A DNA stretch of 64,000 nucleotides from Paucilactobacillus oligofermentans DSM 15707 = LMG 22743 (GCF_001434315.1 NZ_AZFE01000032.1:62561-126560), one strand, 5' to 3'; shown: positions 55,185-63,301, counted from the stretch's first letter. Numbers and translations are program-made. Notes: a model not told the origin generated them from the letters alone.

Positions 55185-55234
55185 AAATAGACAATTACTA
55201 TAAATCAACGTTTATAAAAATTGTCTATTTTTTT
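55185..55234 (+). terminator. tRNA-Ser terminator, copy carried by the island
   Basis: AAATAGACAATT pairs perfectly with AATTGTCTATTT, then T-run. A related hairpin (AATAGACA/TGTCTATT) lies beyond attR at 58336-58384, which would be the original chromosomal one. Confidence 0.9.
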
Positions 55235-55266
55235 AATTCCTATTAATAAAACATAATTTAAAAAAT

Positions 55267-55287
55267 GGTACCCATTTGGTACCCAAA
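55267..55287 (+). repeat. Left internal GGTACCC repeat of the island
   Basis: GGTACCCATTTGGTACCCAA plus A. Matches 58250-58270 in direct orientation with one difference in 21 bases. Each copy holds two GGTACCCA(T/A) units, 11 bp apart. Probable arm-type recombinase binding site. Confidence 0.7.
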
Positions 55288-55640
55288 AATAAAATTAATA
55301 GTTTTTCTTTATGTATTTTTTTGTATAAGTATATTTAGGAAAATAGTTAATTATCAAATTAAACATATTTCTAAAGCATGCTTTAAGTCTAAATGTTATG
55401 ATTTTAAACGTATCTAGGATGTTATTATTAATTAATTGGTAACTTATTTATTATAAAAATGTGCAAATGTTAAATATTTTTAAGTAAATAATATTCTGAG
55501 GCTGGAATCTAATTTATTATTTATTTTAATAGTAGTTTACTGCAAAGCGGTAAGATAATTTTTCATGGATAAATTAGATTGACTAAAAGTTCTACAAACT
55601 TGTATAATTACGAAAGTATGTTCGAAAAAATAAATAAGAT
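55288..55640 (+). promoter_or_regulatory. Leader of the restriction-modification operon
   Basis: AT-rich, no gene. Promoter TTGACT (55579-55584), 18-bp spacer, TATAAT (55603-55608) with an upstream TG. A short inverted repeat CGAA-AGTATG-TTCG (55611-55624) overlaps the likely transcription start and could be an operator, but the arms are only 4 bp. Confidence 0.6.
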
Positions 55641-56525
55641 ATGAATAAAGTGAGTACAATGATAATGACAAAAAAAAATAAAAATCTTCTTGTTCGACCT
55701 TTTTTAAAGTGGGCAGGAGGAAAACGGCAGTTATTACCTGAAATTGAAAAATATCTACCTAAATCTAACGATATAAAAAATTATTTTGAACCTTTTGTTG
55801 GAGGAGGAGCCTTATTTTTAAACCAACAATATTCAAAAGTTACTATCAATGATTTTAACGGGCAGCTCACTAATGCTTATGATGTAGTTAAAAATAATGT
55901 TCACGATTTAATTGAGTTATTAAAGGAACATGAAAATAATAATACAAGTGAATATTATTATGATTTGCGTGCTTGGGATAGAACCAACAAACTTGAAAAT
56001 AAGTCAAGGCTTGAACAAGCTGCAAGATTTATTTATTTGAATAAAACAGGATTTAATGGCTTATTCCGAGTTAATAGTCAAAACCAAATTAATGTTCCAT
56101 ATGGTAAATATAAAAACCCAGCTATTGTTAATGAAAAGGTATTATTAAATGTAAGTCAGTATTTAAATGAAGCAAATGTTCAAATATTGAATGGCGATTA
56201 TGCTGATGCTGTGAAAAATGCATCTAGTGGTGATTTTGTATATTTTGATCCACCATATGCACCAGTTAGTGATGATAAATCATCATTTGTTGGATATACA
56301 TTAAACGGTTTTAGTTTAGATGATCAAATAAAATTAAGTGAAGTTTTCAAAGAATTAGATAAAAAAGGTGTTAAATTAATGTTGTCTAATTCTGATGTCC
56401 CTTTTATACGTGATTTATATAAAGACTTTAAAGACACTACTAAAATAGTACAAGCAACTAGAAATATAAATAGTAATGCTGCTGGACGGGGGAAGGTCGG
56501 CGAAGTTATTGTTATGAATTATTAA
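55641..56525 (+). CDS. DNA adenine methylase, D12 class (DpnM-like)
   Basis: N6-adenine methyltransferase of the island's restriction system, 294 residues. SAM-binding KWAGGKRQLLPEI and FEPFVGGGALF, catalytic YFDPPYAP (Asp at about 203), plus FIYLNKTGFNGLFRVN and the C-terminal AAGRGKVGEVIVMNY. These blocks follow the DpnM/Dam pattern, which suggests GATC or a related site. The start is uncertain: ATG 55641 has no ribosome binding site, while ATGs at 55659 and 55665 follow AAAGTGAG. The endonuclease gene follows after 22 bp. Confidence 0.93.
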   Translation: MNKVSTMIMTKKNKNLLVRPFLKWAGGKRQLLPEIEKYLPKSNDIKNYFEPFVGGGALFLNQQYSKVTINDFNGQLTNAYDVVKNNVHDLIELLKEHENNNTSEYYYDLRAWDRTNKLENKSRLEQAARFIYLNKTGFNGLFRVNSQNQINVPYGKYKNPAIVNEKVLLNVSQYLNEANVQILNGDYADAVKNASSGDFVYFDPPYAPVSDDKSSFVGYTLNGFSLDDQIKLSEVFKELDKKGVKLMLSNSDVPFIRDLYKDFKDTTKIVQATRNINSNAAGRGKVGEVIVMNY

Positions 56526-56547
56526 TGAAAAATTTGAGGTGTTATAG

Positions 56548-57948
56548 GTGGATGAGGAAAAATTAAGTATTGAAAAACTTAGTGTAAATTCCCAAGCTTG
56601 GAATGAAATTTTTAATACATTAAACATAGTTGAAAATGTTAATGAAAAAAATTATTTTGAAATTAGTGCATCAAAAATTAAAGAAATTACAAATAGAGAA
56701 GCTAGATTAATGACTAAATTTGATTGGTCTGCTAGTTTACCACAGGTATTTCAAGATAATAAGTTAGTTATTTTGCCAAATTCAAGAGGTTCGTATGTAA
56801 TTGGAAGATTTGAAGCATATCATAATTTTTCTCCAAAGCCTATTAAATCCTTAAGTACCAACATGCCTACCTGGATGGAAACTTTTGATCATTTTGATAT
56901 TACTTCCGAAAGTGTAGCGTTAAATGTTGCACAAGCATCAGGAATGATTGATTATGTTATGGATAATGTATCAAATGAGTTTGAAATTAACGAGCCACAT
57001 GCAGAATCAACTTTAACAGGCAGAATGAAAAGCGAATCAATATCGTATATTATTAATATGAGTATTCCAAAACTTGACCAGGATGGATGCCCCTTGTTAA
57101 ACGAGGATAATACAACAAAATATATAAAGTCACCAAACAAATTTGACTTTACTGTTAATAATAGTCAAATTGAAATTGATGCCTCGTATGAAACCATGAG
57201 TAAATTGGCGGTTATTGAAGCAAAACAAAAGAATCCATTTGATTTTATGACAAGGCAATTGTATTATCCATACAGACGTTATAAAATGCTGGGAATTGAT
57301 AAAGAAATATTACCTATATATTTTACTTATGTTGACAAAGTATTTAGTTTTAGTGTTTATAAATTTAATGATGTTAATAATTATTCTAGTATTAGTTTAA
57401 TGAAGCAAATTGATTTTATTTTAGATGATAGTGATGTTATTACTTTGGATACTGTTCAAGAAATTTCTGCTAAAAGTAAGATGCTTGATGAACCAGATGA
57501 CTTAGTTTATCCTCAGGCTAATACGTTAAAGAGAGTTTTTGAACTAGTTGATATTTTAGATGAACCTAAAAATAAATTCGAACTTGCTGTATTATACGGA
57601 TTTAATGATAGACAGGGAGATTATTATGGTAATGCAGCAACTTATTTAGGATTTGTAAAAAAAAGTAAAGATAAATTTGAACTGACTCCTTTAGGTGAAA
57701 ATTTAAGAAAATTGCCATCTGGACATATGCGTAATGTTGAAATGATTAAAAAAATATTAGATCATAAAACCTTTAAACTGAGTTATGATTTCTGGTATAT
57801 AAATGATTTTAAAACCGATGAAAAATTTAAAAAATATGTAGAAAAGACAATTTTTGAATTAGTACCTAATATTAATCAAAATACAGTGGAAAGAAGAGGC
57901 CAGACATTAAGAGCATGGTTAAAATGGATATTCAGTGTTACTGAATAG
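56548..57948 (+). CDS. Type II restriction endonuclease, PD-(D/E)xK fold (DUF6997-like)
   Basis: 466 residues. An N-terminal specificity-like region (LMTKFDWSASLPQVF, NSRGSYVIGRFE) is followed by a catalytic core reading IEIDASYE ... LAVIEAKQ, that is Asp211-x12-Glu224-Ala-Lys226, a PD-(D/E)xK arrangement. The C-terminal region (FELTPLGENLRKLPSGHMRN) looks like a winged helix. It does not resemble DpnII or Sau3AI. GTG start with GAGGTG 6 bases upstream. Its place behind a cognate-type adenine methylase makes it the restriction partner; the recognition site is unknown. Confidence 0.82.
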   Translation: MDEEKLSIEKLSVNSQAWNEIFNTLNIVENVNEKNYFEISASKIKEITNREARLMTKFDWSASLPQVFQDNKLVILPNSRGSYVIGRFEAYHNFSPKPIKSLSTNMPTWMETFDHFDITSESVALNVAQASGMIDYVMDNVSNEFEINEPHAESTLTGRMKSESISYIINMSIPKLDQDGCPLLNEDNTTKYIKSPNKFDFTVNNSQIEIDASYETMSKLAVIEAKQKNPFDFMTRQLYYPYRRYKMLGIDKEILPIYFTYVDKVFSFSVYKFNDVNNYSSISLMKQIDFILDDSDVITLDTVQEISAKSKMLDEPDDLVYPQANTLKRVFELVDILDEPKNKFELAVLYGFNDRQGDYYGNAATYLGFVKKSKDKFELTPLGENLRKLPSGHMRNVEMIKKILDHKTFKLSYDFWYINDFKTDEKFKKYVEKTIFELVPNINQNTVERRGQTLRAWLKWIFSVTE

Positions 57949-58249
57949 AAAATTAGTAATAAACTTATTTTATAATTAAATGTAATTGTTTTTTGATCTT
58001 ATTAGTATGATATTTTAATAAATGTAGATCTCGCATAAGTGCGAGATTTTTGATCAAGTTTTGATGAAACTTTACTCAATTGTATTTGATATGTACTGGT
58101 TGTTTAATTATTTCTGAACTGAGATAGTATTTTCTAGATAGTTCTTTAAAATAAGAGTTTTTAACTTTGTATAAACTAATCAATTTTATTAAAATTATAA
58201 ATAAAAGAAAAAAATTTTAATGATACTGATAGCCAATTATCACATTTTG
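57949..58249 (+). other. Gene-free 3' part of the island
   Basis: About 300 AT-rich bases after the endonuclease gene. The only structure is the operon terminator at 58028-58052. No ORF on either strand has a ribosome binding site or recognisable product, and no integrase remnant is visible. Confidence 0.7.
58028..58052 (+). terminator. Terminator of the restriction-modification operon
   Basis: ATCTCGCA pairs with TGCGAGAT around TAAG, then five T. Confidence 0.92.
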
Positions 58250-58270
58250 GGTACCCATTAGGTACCCAAA
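58250..58270 (+). repeat. Right internal GGTACCC repeat of the island
   Basis: GGTACCCATTAGGTACCCAA plus A; 20 of 21 bases equal the copy at 55267-55287. It ends 30 bases inside the attR repeat, whereas the left copy starts 101 bases inside attL. Confidence 0.7.
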
Positions 58271-58300
58271 GCTTGTATAAGCGTTTATGTAGAAAGGTTT

Positions 58301-58328
58301 TTCAAATCCTGTACTCTCCTTAATGGAA
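58301..58328 (+). repeat. attR direct repeat, 28 bp
   Basis: Exact copy of 55138-55165: a fragment of the tRNA-Ser T-arm and acceptor followed by TTAATGGAA. Upstream of it there is no tRNA body, so it marks the far end of the insertion. Confidence 0.93.
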
Positions 58329-58335
58329 CACAAAA

Positions 58336-58384
58336 AAATAGACATACCTTGTATATCAATGATTATAAGGGTGTCTATTTTTTT
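58336..58384 (+). terminator. Original tRNA-Ser terminator, now beyond attR
   Basis: AAATAGACATACCTT pairs with AAGGGTGTCTATTT (small mismatch), then T-run. Related in stem sequence to the island copy at 55185-55234. Confidence 0.85.
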
Positions 58385-58452
58385 AACATAAAATGTCGAA
58401 AGAGTTTGTACATAAAAAATTACAAACAAAATAGGTAGTAAAAAATAATGTA

Positions 58453-58806
58453 CTAATTGATATCTAAATATGTTTTTATTTTATGCTCAATAAATTTAAT
58501 ATGATCGTCAATTTCATTTTGGCTTTTATGTAAATCATCTAGTTGATCAAACAAAATTTTCAATCTTTTTGGAATAGTACTATCGCCTTCATAACGAAGC
58601 TTAGCATATGATTTCATTTTTTTGATACTCATACCAGTTTTTTTTAAACGAATAATAAATTCAATCCAAATAACGTCTTGTTCTGTGTAAAATCGTCGAT
58701 TATTGGCATCACGATTGGAAAAGACTAGTTCATTTTTTTCATAGAATCTAAGTGTATCTATAGTTAGTCCACAAATTTTAGAAAATTCACCAATTGAATA
58801 TTGCAT
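58453..58806 (-). CDS. MerR family transcriptional regulator
   Basis: 117 residues. N-terminal MQYSIGEFSKICGLTIDTLRFYEKNEL is the MerR winged helix-turn-helix, followed by NNRRFYTEQDVIWIEFIIRLKKTGMSIKKMKSYA and a C-terminal coiled coil (about 75-117). There are no effector-binding Cys residues, so it belongs to the AdhR/YyaN-type group that responds to aldehydes or other electrophiles rather than metals. The start at 58806 is set by AAAGGAGAT. Divergent from a decarboxylase gene whose promoter has a 19-bp spacer. Confidence 0.9.
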   Translation of the reverse strand: MQYSIGEFSKICGLTIDTLRFYEKNELVFSNRDANNRRFYTEQDVIWIEFIIRLKKTGMSIKKMKSYAKLRYEGDSTIPKRLKILFDQLDDLHKSQNEIDDHIKFIEHKIKTYLDIN

Positions 58807-58838
58807 CTTTATCTCCTTTGTCATAACTAGTTTGCTGT

Positions 58839-58867
58839 AGATTACGCTAGGGTACTGATATTGTCAA
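58839..58867 (-). promoter_or_regulatory. merR promoter
   Basis: On the minus strand TTGACA (58867-58862), 17-bp spacer, TAATCT (58844-58839). A good standard promoter, so the regulator is probably made constitutively. Confidence 0.75.
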
Positions 58868-58892
58868 TATAAAATCTATTTGTAGATAAGTG

Positions 58893-58923
58893 TTGACGTG
58901 GACAATACTCCAGCATTTAATCT
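58893..58923 (+). promoter_or_regulatory. MerR-type promoter of the second carboxymuconolactone decarboxylase gene
   Basis: TTGACG (58893-58898), 19-bp spacer, TAATCT (58918-58923). Inside the spacer TGGA-CAATAC-TCCA (58899-58912) is an inverted repeat. The stretched spacer next to a divergent merR gene is diagnostic of activation by DNA twisting. Confidence 0.78.
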
Positions 58924-58967
58924 AAATGTATTCATATGAAATAAATTTAAATATAGGAGAAAATAAT

Positions 58968-59357
58968 ATGACAGAAGACTTACGATTTAATATAGGATTA
59001 AAAAATTTGAAGAAAGTTGATGATAAAGCTGGTCAAAATGTTATTGAATCTTTGACGGGTATTTCAGAAGATATCGGAAGATATATTATTGAATTTGCTT
59101 TTGGTGATATTTATGAGCGTGATGTTTTGGATCTTAAGCAACGGGAAATGATCACAATAACTAGTTTACTTACACAAGGTGATACATCTCCGCAACTTGA
59201 TGTACATATTAATGGATCTTTAAATGTAGGGCTAACTCGTGAACAAATTATCGAAACATTTATACAAGCAATTCCATATGTTGGGTTTCCAAAGGTTTTG
59301 AATGCTGTAACAGTAGCTAAAAAAGTGTTTACCGATATAGATAATAATAAAATTTAA
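58968..59357 (+). CDS. Carboxymuconolactone decarboxylase family protein, MerR-controlled
   Basis: 129-residue AhpD-like protein. FAFGDIYERDVLDLKQREMITITSLLTQGD, LDVHINGSLNVGLTREQIIETFIQ and PYVGFPKVLNAVTVAKKVF are family hallmarks; the CxxC pair is absent. Start at 58968 with ATAGGAGAA upstream; the open frame begins earlier, but inside the promoter leader. Genes of this type paired with merR are commonly induced by reactive electrophiles. A distant paralogue of the gene at 48211. Confidence 0.9.
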   Translation: MTEDLRFNIGLKNLKKVDDKAGQNVIESLTGISEDIGRYIIEFAFGDIYERDVLDLKQREMITITSLLTQGDTSPQLDVHINGSLNVGLTREQIIETFIQAIPYVGFPKVLNAVTVAKKVFTDIDNNKI

Positions 59358-59368
59358 TATTAGACGAT

Positions 59369-59412
59369 AAAACGACAATCATTAAATTAATTCATAATGA
59401 TTGTCGTTTTTT
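59369..59412. terminator. Bidirectional terminator between the decarboxylase and pentapeptide genes
   Basis: AAAACGACAATCATTA pairs perfectly with TAATGATTGTCGTTTT around AATTAATTCA. Confidence 0.95.
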
Positions 59413-60046
59413 AGTAAGATAGATTAATATTCAAGTAGCGTGCAGCCAGTAAAGCAGCTTGTTGTTCGTTTACAATCACACCGCGTAGTGAAGCAAAATC
59501 AGCCTCAATTAATTCAAAAGAATTCAGACTTAAGTCCAGTCCTTTTAATGAAGTTCCATAGGTTGAAATCTGATTTAATTGGCAGTCAGTGAATGTAGTT
59601 TTGGTGAGCTTATTATCAGTGAAACCAACATCTTGTAAACTGGATTCAAGAAATTGACAATGCTTAATTTGAACATGATTAATACTAGCAAGATCAAGAA
59701 TAGAATGATCAAAGATACAAGTACTAATGTAGGCATTATTTAGGTTTATTCCGAGCATTTTACAATTGTTGAACTCACAACGAAGAAAAACGGCTTCTTC
59801 AAGATTACAATTGGAAAAATCACAATTATTAAAGACAACATCTGTAGCTTCAAATTTATAAAGGGAACTTTTGGTTAAGGTTACATGATTAAAAATAGAT
59901 TGTTCAACAAAGGGATGTTCAATTTGTTGTTCTTCATCAAATTCATTTTCAATTAACTTGTTTTTAAGTAATAAATCTTCAGTATTAAAAATATCAAGAA
60001 AAGAACCAGAAGATAAGATATCAGGATTTACTTTGGCAATGGTCAT
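59411..60046 (-). CDS. Pentapeptide repeat protein
   Basis: 211 residues. The central part shows A(D/N)LxX-type pentads: VVFNNCDFSNCNLEEAVFL, CEFNNCKMLGINLNNAYI, CQFLESSLQDVGFTDNKL, giving a right-handed beta-helix of about 20 coils. Some pentapeptide proteins protect DNA gyrase from quinolones, but no Qnr-specific loop is evident, so the function is open. The ribosome binding site is GAAAGGAC. Lies 21 bp downstream of the TVP38 gene on the same strand, probably one operon. Confidence 0.9.
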   Translation of the reverse strand: MTIAKVNPDILSSGSFLDIFNTEDLLLKNKLIENEFDEEQQIEHPFVEQSIFNHVTLTKSSLYKFEATDVVFNNCDFSNCNLEEAVFLRCEFNNCKMLGINLNNAYISTCIFDHSILDLASINHVQIKHCQFLESSLQDVGFTDNKLTKTTFTDCQLNQISTYGTSLKGLDLSLNSFELIEADFASLRGVIVNEQQAALLAARYLNINLSY

Positions 60047-60067
60047 AAAATTTGTCCTTTCAAGTTA

Positions 60068-60772
60068 CTACTTTTTTGTAAATAGTTTAGTGTTTTTAGT
60101 ACGTTCGATGATGCTTTTACGGTCTTTGAAAATAATAATGACTAAGAAAATTAAGGCAGCTGCGATTAAAATCAAAATAATTGCCATTACCCAATGCTGA
60201 TTAACAAGGGCATCGCCACCAAAAGCGTAAATAAATGCAATTGGAGTGCTACCAAGGATAATACAGCTAATTGTTTGAAGTTGACTAGTTTGCATCTTAA
60301 CGGCTGCCATACTGGTCATAAATGATGGAATAAATGGGATGGCATAGCCAATTACAAGTCCAACGCGTGGATGCCGCATATTGATAATAGCATCAAGATA
60401 TTTATTAGTACGTTCTTTTTTCATCAGACCATCTACAAAGGTTAAGGCATAGACATCAATTATGTTACCTAAAGAAAATCCAATAGCACTGACGGTGACG
60501 CCTAATAATTTTCCAAAGCAAATTCCAGCTGCAATTGCAAAAATAGAAGCGGGGGCACCAGGAATCGCTGAGACCACAATGATGAGCGTTGAAAAAACAA
60601 TTACATCTGAAGTAGAATAATTTCTAAGTAAGGCTAATAATGATTTTAAATCATGAGAATTAGACCACATGGTACTAAATTGTGGATAATAATTTTTGAT
60701 TAAAACAGCGGTTAGGCTAAGAGCGATGATGATTTCTAGAGTTATTAAAATGTGTTTAACGTATTTATTCAT
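60068..60772 (-). CDS. TVP38/TMEM64 family membrane protein
   Basis: 234-residue DedA-superfamily protein with five or six helices. The SNARE-associated core reads VSAIPGAPASIFAIAAGICFGKLLGVTVSAIG, then RVGLVIGYAIPFIPSFMTSMAAV with the conserved Pro-rich re-entrant segment. Members act in lipid scrambling or transport of undecaprenyl-phosphate-like lipids; which applies here is unknown. First gene of a two-gene unit with the pentapeptide protein. The minus-strand ribosome binding site is AAGGATGTT. Confidence 0.9.
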   Translation of the reverse strand: MNKYVKHILITLEIIIALSLTAVLIKNYYPQFSTMWSNSHDLKSLLALLRNYSTSDVIVFSTLIIVVSAIPGAPASIFAIAAGICFGKLLGVTVSAIGFSLGNIIDVYALTFVDGLMKKERTNKYLDAIINMRHPRVGLVIGYAIPFIPSFMTSMAAVKMQTSQLQTISCIILGSTPIAFIYAFGGDALVNQHWVMAIILILIAAALIFLVIIIFKDRKSIIERTKNTKLFTKK

Positions 60773-60894
60773 TTAACATCCTTGTCATAAGTAATAATTA
60801 GATAATCTTATCATAATTAGACAAAAGTCGGTAAAATAAGTTATAAATAGTGTATGATTATTGGAAATTGATGAAATCCTAGGAGGAATTGATT

Positions 60895-62274
60895 GTGGTA
60901 GATTTTAGAGTTGAACACGATACATTAGGAGCAGTAGAAGTTCCAATCGATGCCCTTTGGGGTGCCCAAACGGAACGCAGTTGTCACAACTTTCCAACAG
61001 GACCATTAATGCCGGTTCAACTAATTAGAGCCATAATTAATATTAAAATGACCGCGGCACAAGTTAATGATGAAAATAAGTTAATTGATCATCAAAAAGC
61101 AACAACGATAGTGGTAGCTTCTAATCAAATCATGTCATTAGCGGATAGAGAATTGATGGGAAGTTTTCCGTTACATGTTTATCAAACTGGATCAGGAACC
61201 CAGACTAATATGAATGTGAATGAAGTTATTGCAAATGTCAGTAACCAAATTAATCAACTTGCGAAGATTGCCCCCAATGATGATGTTAATAAGTCACAAA
61301 GCTCAAATGACGTTTTTCCCTCCGCAATGAATATCGCTGCAACACAAGCAATTAATCAATTGATACCAGTTATTGAACATTTAATTACAGTTTTGAAAGA
61401 TAAGCAACAACAATATTGGGATGTTGTTAAATTAGGGCGAACTCATTTACAAGATGCAACTCCATTAACGTTTGGACAAGAAATAAGTGGCTGGGTTAGT
61501 GCATTAGAACATGATTTAAAGTATCTTCAACAACTGAGTGAAACGTTATTGGAACTACCAATTGGCGGAACTGCAGTTGGAACTGGATTAAATACGCCAG
61601 TTAATTTTGACACTGAGATTATAAAAAAATTGAGTGAAGTATATGGAGTATCATTTACTACTCAGAATAAATTTTTTGGTTTAGCCTCACATTCCGGCTT
61701 AACAGCAGTTCATGGTGCAATTAGAACCTTAGCCGCTGATTTACTTAAGATTGCGAATGATATTCGTTTCCTAGCTAGTGGACCACGTGCTGGATATGGA
61801 GAATTGATAATTCCAGTTAATGAACCTGGATCATCAATTATGCCAGGCAAAGTAAATCCAACTCAAGCTGAAGCAGTAACGATGGCAGCAACGCGAGTGA
61901 TGGGAAATGATACGACGATTGAAATTGCGGCTAGTCAAGGTAATTTTGAAATGAATGTTTATAAACCGGTTATCATCGCAACTTTCTTGGAATCAATTGA
62001 AATATTAACTGGGGTCTTAGGACCGTTTACGGATAAAATGGTAGCAGGAATTACGGTTAATGAAGACCGGATGAAATCCTTAATTGATAACTCTTTGATG
62101 ACGGTAACTTCACTATCACCAAAAATTGGTTATCATAAAGCCGCTGAAATTGCTCAACTAGCACATGAAGATGGCACTAACTTAAAAACGGCTGCATTAA
62201 AATTAGGTTATATAATGGCAGACGAATTTGACCAGTTAATTGATCCATTAAAAATGACAAATAATAATCGTTAA
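60895..62274 (+). CDS. fumC: Class II fumarate hydratase
   Basis: Reversible hydration of fumarate to malate. 459 residues. Conserved blocks: TGSGTQTNMNVNEVIAN, SSNDVFPSAMNIA, GRTHLQDATPLTFGQE and the signature GSSIMPGKVNPTQ. The GTG start at 60895 lies 8 bases after AGGAGG; the TTG at 60889 would be too close to that site. Single gene with its own terminator. Fits the partial TCA reductive branch of lactobacilli together with pyc. Confidence 0.97.
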   Translation: MVDFRVEHDTLGAVEVPIDALWGAQTERSCHNFPTGPLMPVQLIRAIINIKMTAAQVNDENKLIDHQKATTIVVASNQIMSLADRELMGSFPLHVYQTGSGTQTNMNVNEVIANVSNQINQLAKIAPNDDVNKSQSSNDVFPSAMNIAATQAINQLIPVIEHLITVLKDKQQQYWDVVKLGRTHLQDATPLTFGQEISGWVSALEHDLKYLQQLSETLLELPIGGTAVGTGLNTPVNFDTEIIKKLSEVYGVSFTTQNKFFGLASHSGLTAVHGAIRTLAADLLKIANDIRFLASGPRAGYGELIIPVNEPGSSIMPGKVNPTQAEAVTMAATRVMGNDTTIEIAASQGNFEMNVYKPVIIATFLESIEILTGVLGPFTDKMVAGITVNEDRMKSLIDNSLMTVTSLSPKIGYHKAAEIAQLAHEDGTNLKTAALKLGYIMADEFDQLIDPLKMTNNNR

Positions 62275-62280
62275 GTTTAG

Positions 62281-62312
62281 AAATGAGATGTGAAATTACA
62301 TCTCATTTTTTT
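62281..62312 (+). terminator. Terminator after fumC
   Basis: AAATGAGATGT pairs perfectly with ACATCTCATTT around GAAATT, then T-run. Confidence 0.95.
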
Positions 62313-62416
62313 ATTGCAGTAAATTAACCACTTATAACGTCAATTTTGCGAGTTATATCAATTTAGACTAATTGCATTATATTTTTTGATATTCTAAAAA
62401 AATAGGAGGACGAATA

Positions 62417-63301
62417 ATGCATTTTTTTGAGGCAATACACTTAACAAAAAAGTTTAATGATAAAGAGATAGTTAAAAATGTTAATTTACATGTTGAAAAA
62501 GGTCAGTTTATTGCTTTTTTAGGGCCGAATGGTGCGGGTAAGTCTACGACTGTTGAAATGTTAATTGGACTATTAACTCCAACTATTGGTGAAATTAGCT
62601 TGGAAGGAATTAAAGTTAATAGTGAGAAATTTAGAAATAAAATAGGTGTGGTATTTCAGGATAGTTTACTAGATCGAGATTTAACAGTAATGGAAAACTT
62701 AAAGACACGAGCAAATTTATATCAGAATTTTGATTCAGAATATTTTAACCAAATAATCATAAAATTGGAATTAGAAGCTATTTTAAAACAACAATATGGC
62801 GTTTTGTCTGGTGGGCAAAGGCGACGAGTTGATATTGCACGGGCACTAATTCATCAACCAGAATTGTTGTTTTTAGATGAGCCATCGACGGGATTAGATA
62901 TTCAAACCAGAAATAAAATTTGGCAAGTGTTAAATGAGATTAGAAAAACTAAACAATTAACAATTATTTTAACAACTCATTATTTGGAAGAAGTTGAGTA
63001 TGCTGACTATGTGTATGTACTTGATCATGGTGAAATTATTGCTGAAAATACATTGGATAATTTAAAAAAAGAATATGCACATGACCAATTGATAATTCAT
63101 TTTAAAGGTAGTAGTAAATTCTGTGATTTGATAGAAAGAAATAATCAACAAATTGGTCAAGATTTGAAATTAATAACGAATTCAAATATTGAAGCAATCA
63201 ATATATTGGATGATTTGAAAAATGAAATCAGTTCTTTTGAGATGCGGCCTGGAAGTGTTAATGATATTTTCTTAGAATTAACGGGAAAGGAAATTAGATA
63301 A
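62417..63301 (+). CDS. ABC transporter ATP-binding protein (ABC-2 type exporter)
   Basis: 294 residues. Walker A GPNGAGKST (about 36-44), signature LSGGQRRR, Walker B LLFLDEPSTGLD, H-loop TTHYLEEVEYAD, and a C-terminal extension (about 215-294). The type is the NodI/DrrA-like exporter ATPase for drugs, lipids or peptides. The ribosome binding site is TAGGAGGAC. Stop overlaps the permease start by one base. Confidence 0.93.
   Translation: MHFFEAIHLTKKFNDKEIVKNVNLHVEKGQFIAFLGPNGAGKSTTVEMLIGLLTPTIGEISLEGIKVNSEKFRNKIGVVFQDSLLDRDLTVMENLKTRANLYQNFDSEYFNQIIIKLELEAILKQQYGVLSGGQRRRVDIARALIHQPELLFLDEPSTGLDIQTRNKIWQVLNEIRKTKQLTIILTTHYLEEVEYADYVYVLDHGEIIAENTLDNLKKEYAHDQLIIHFKGSSKFCDLIERNNQQIGQDLKLITNSNIEAINILDDLKNEISSFEMRPGSVNDIFLELTGKEIR

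Larger units (their letters stand above)
55138..58328. mobile_element. Integrase-less island in tRNA-Ser carrying a type II restriction-modification system
   Basis: One repeat-to-repeat unit is 3163 bp. It is bounded by 28-bp direct repeats that begin in the T-loop of tRNA-Ser(CGA), the classic tyrosine-recombinase integration pattern. Contents: a duplicated tRNA terminator, a 21-bp repeat with two GGTACCC units at each end (55267-55287 and 58250-58270), a promoter, a DNA adenine methylase, a PD-(D/E)xK endonuclease and a terminator. No integrase or excisionase gene is present, so the element can move only with an enzyme supplied in trans. Base composition is more AT-rich than the neighbouring core genes. 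Confidence 0.88.

Noticed and set aside
58217-58429. 70-residue minus-strand frame spanning attR, considered as an integrase C-terminal remnant
   Set aside because: No ribosome binding site, no tyrosine-recombinase motif, and its sequence is produced by the GGTACC repeat, the att repeat and the terminator read backwards.
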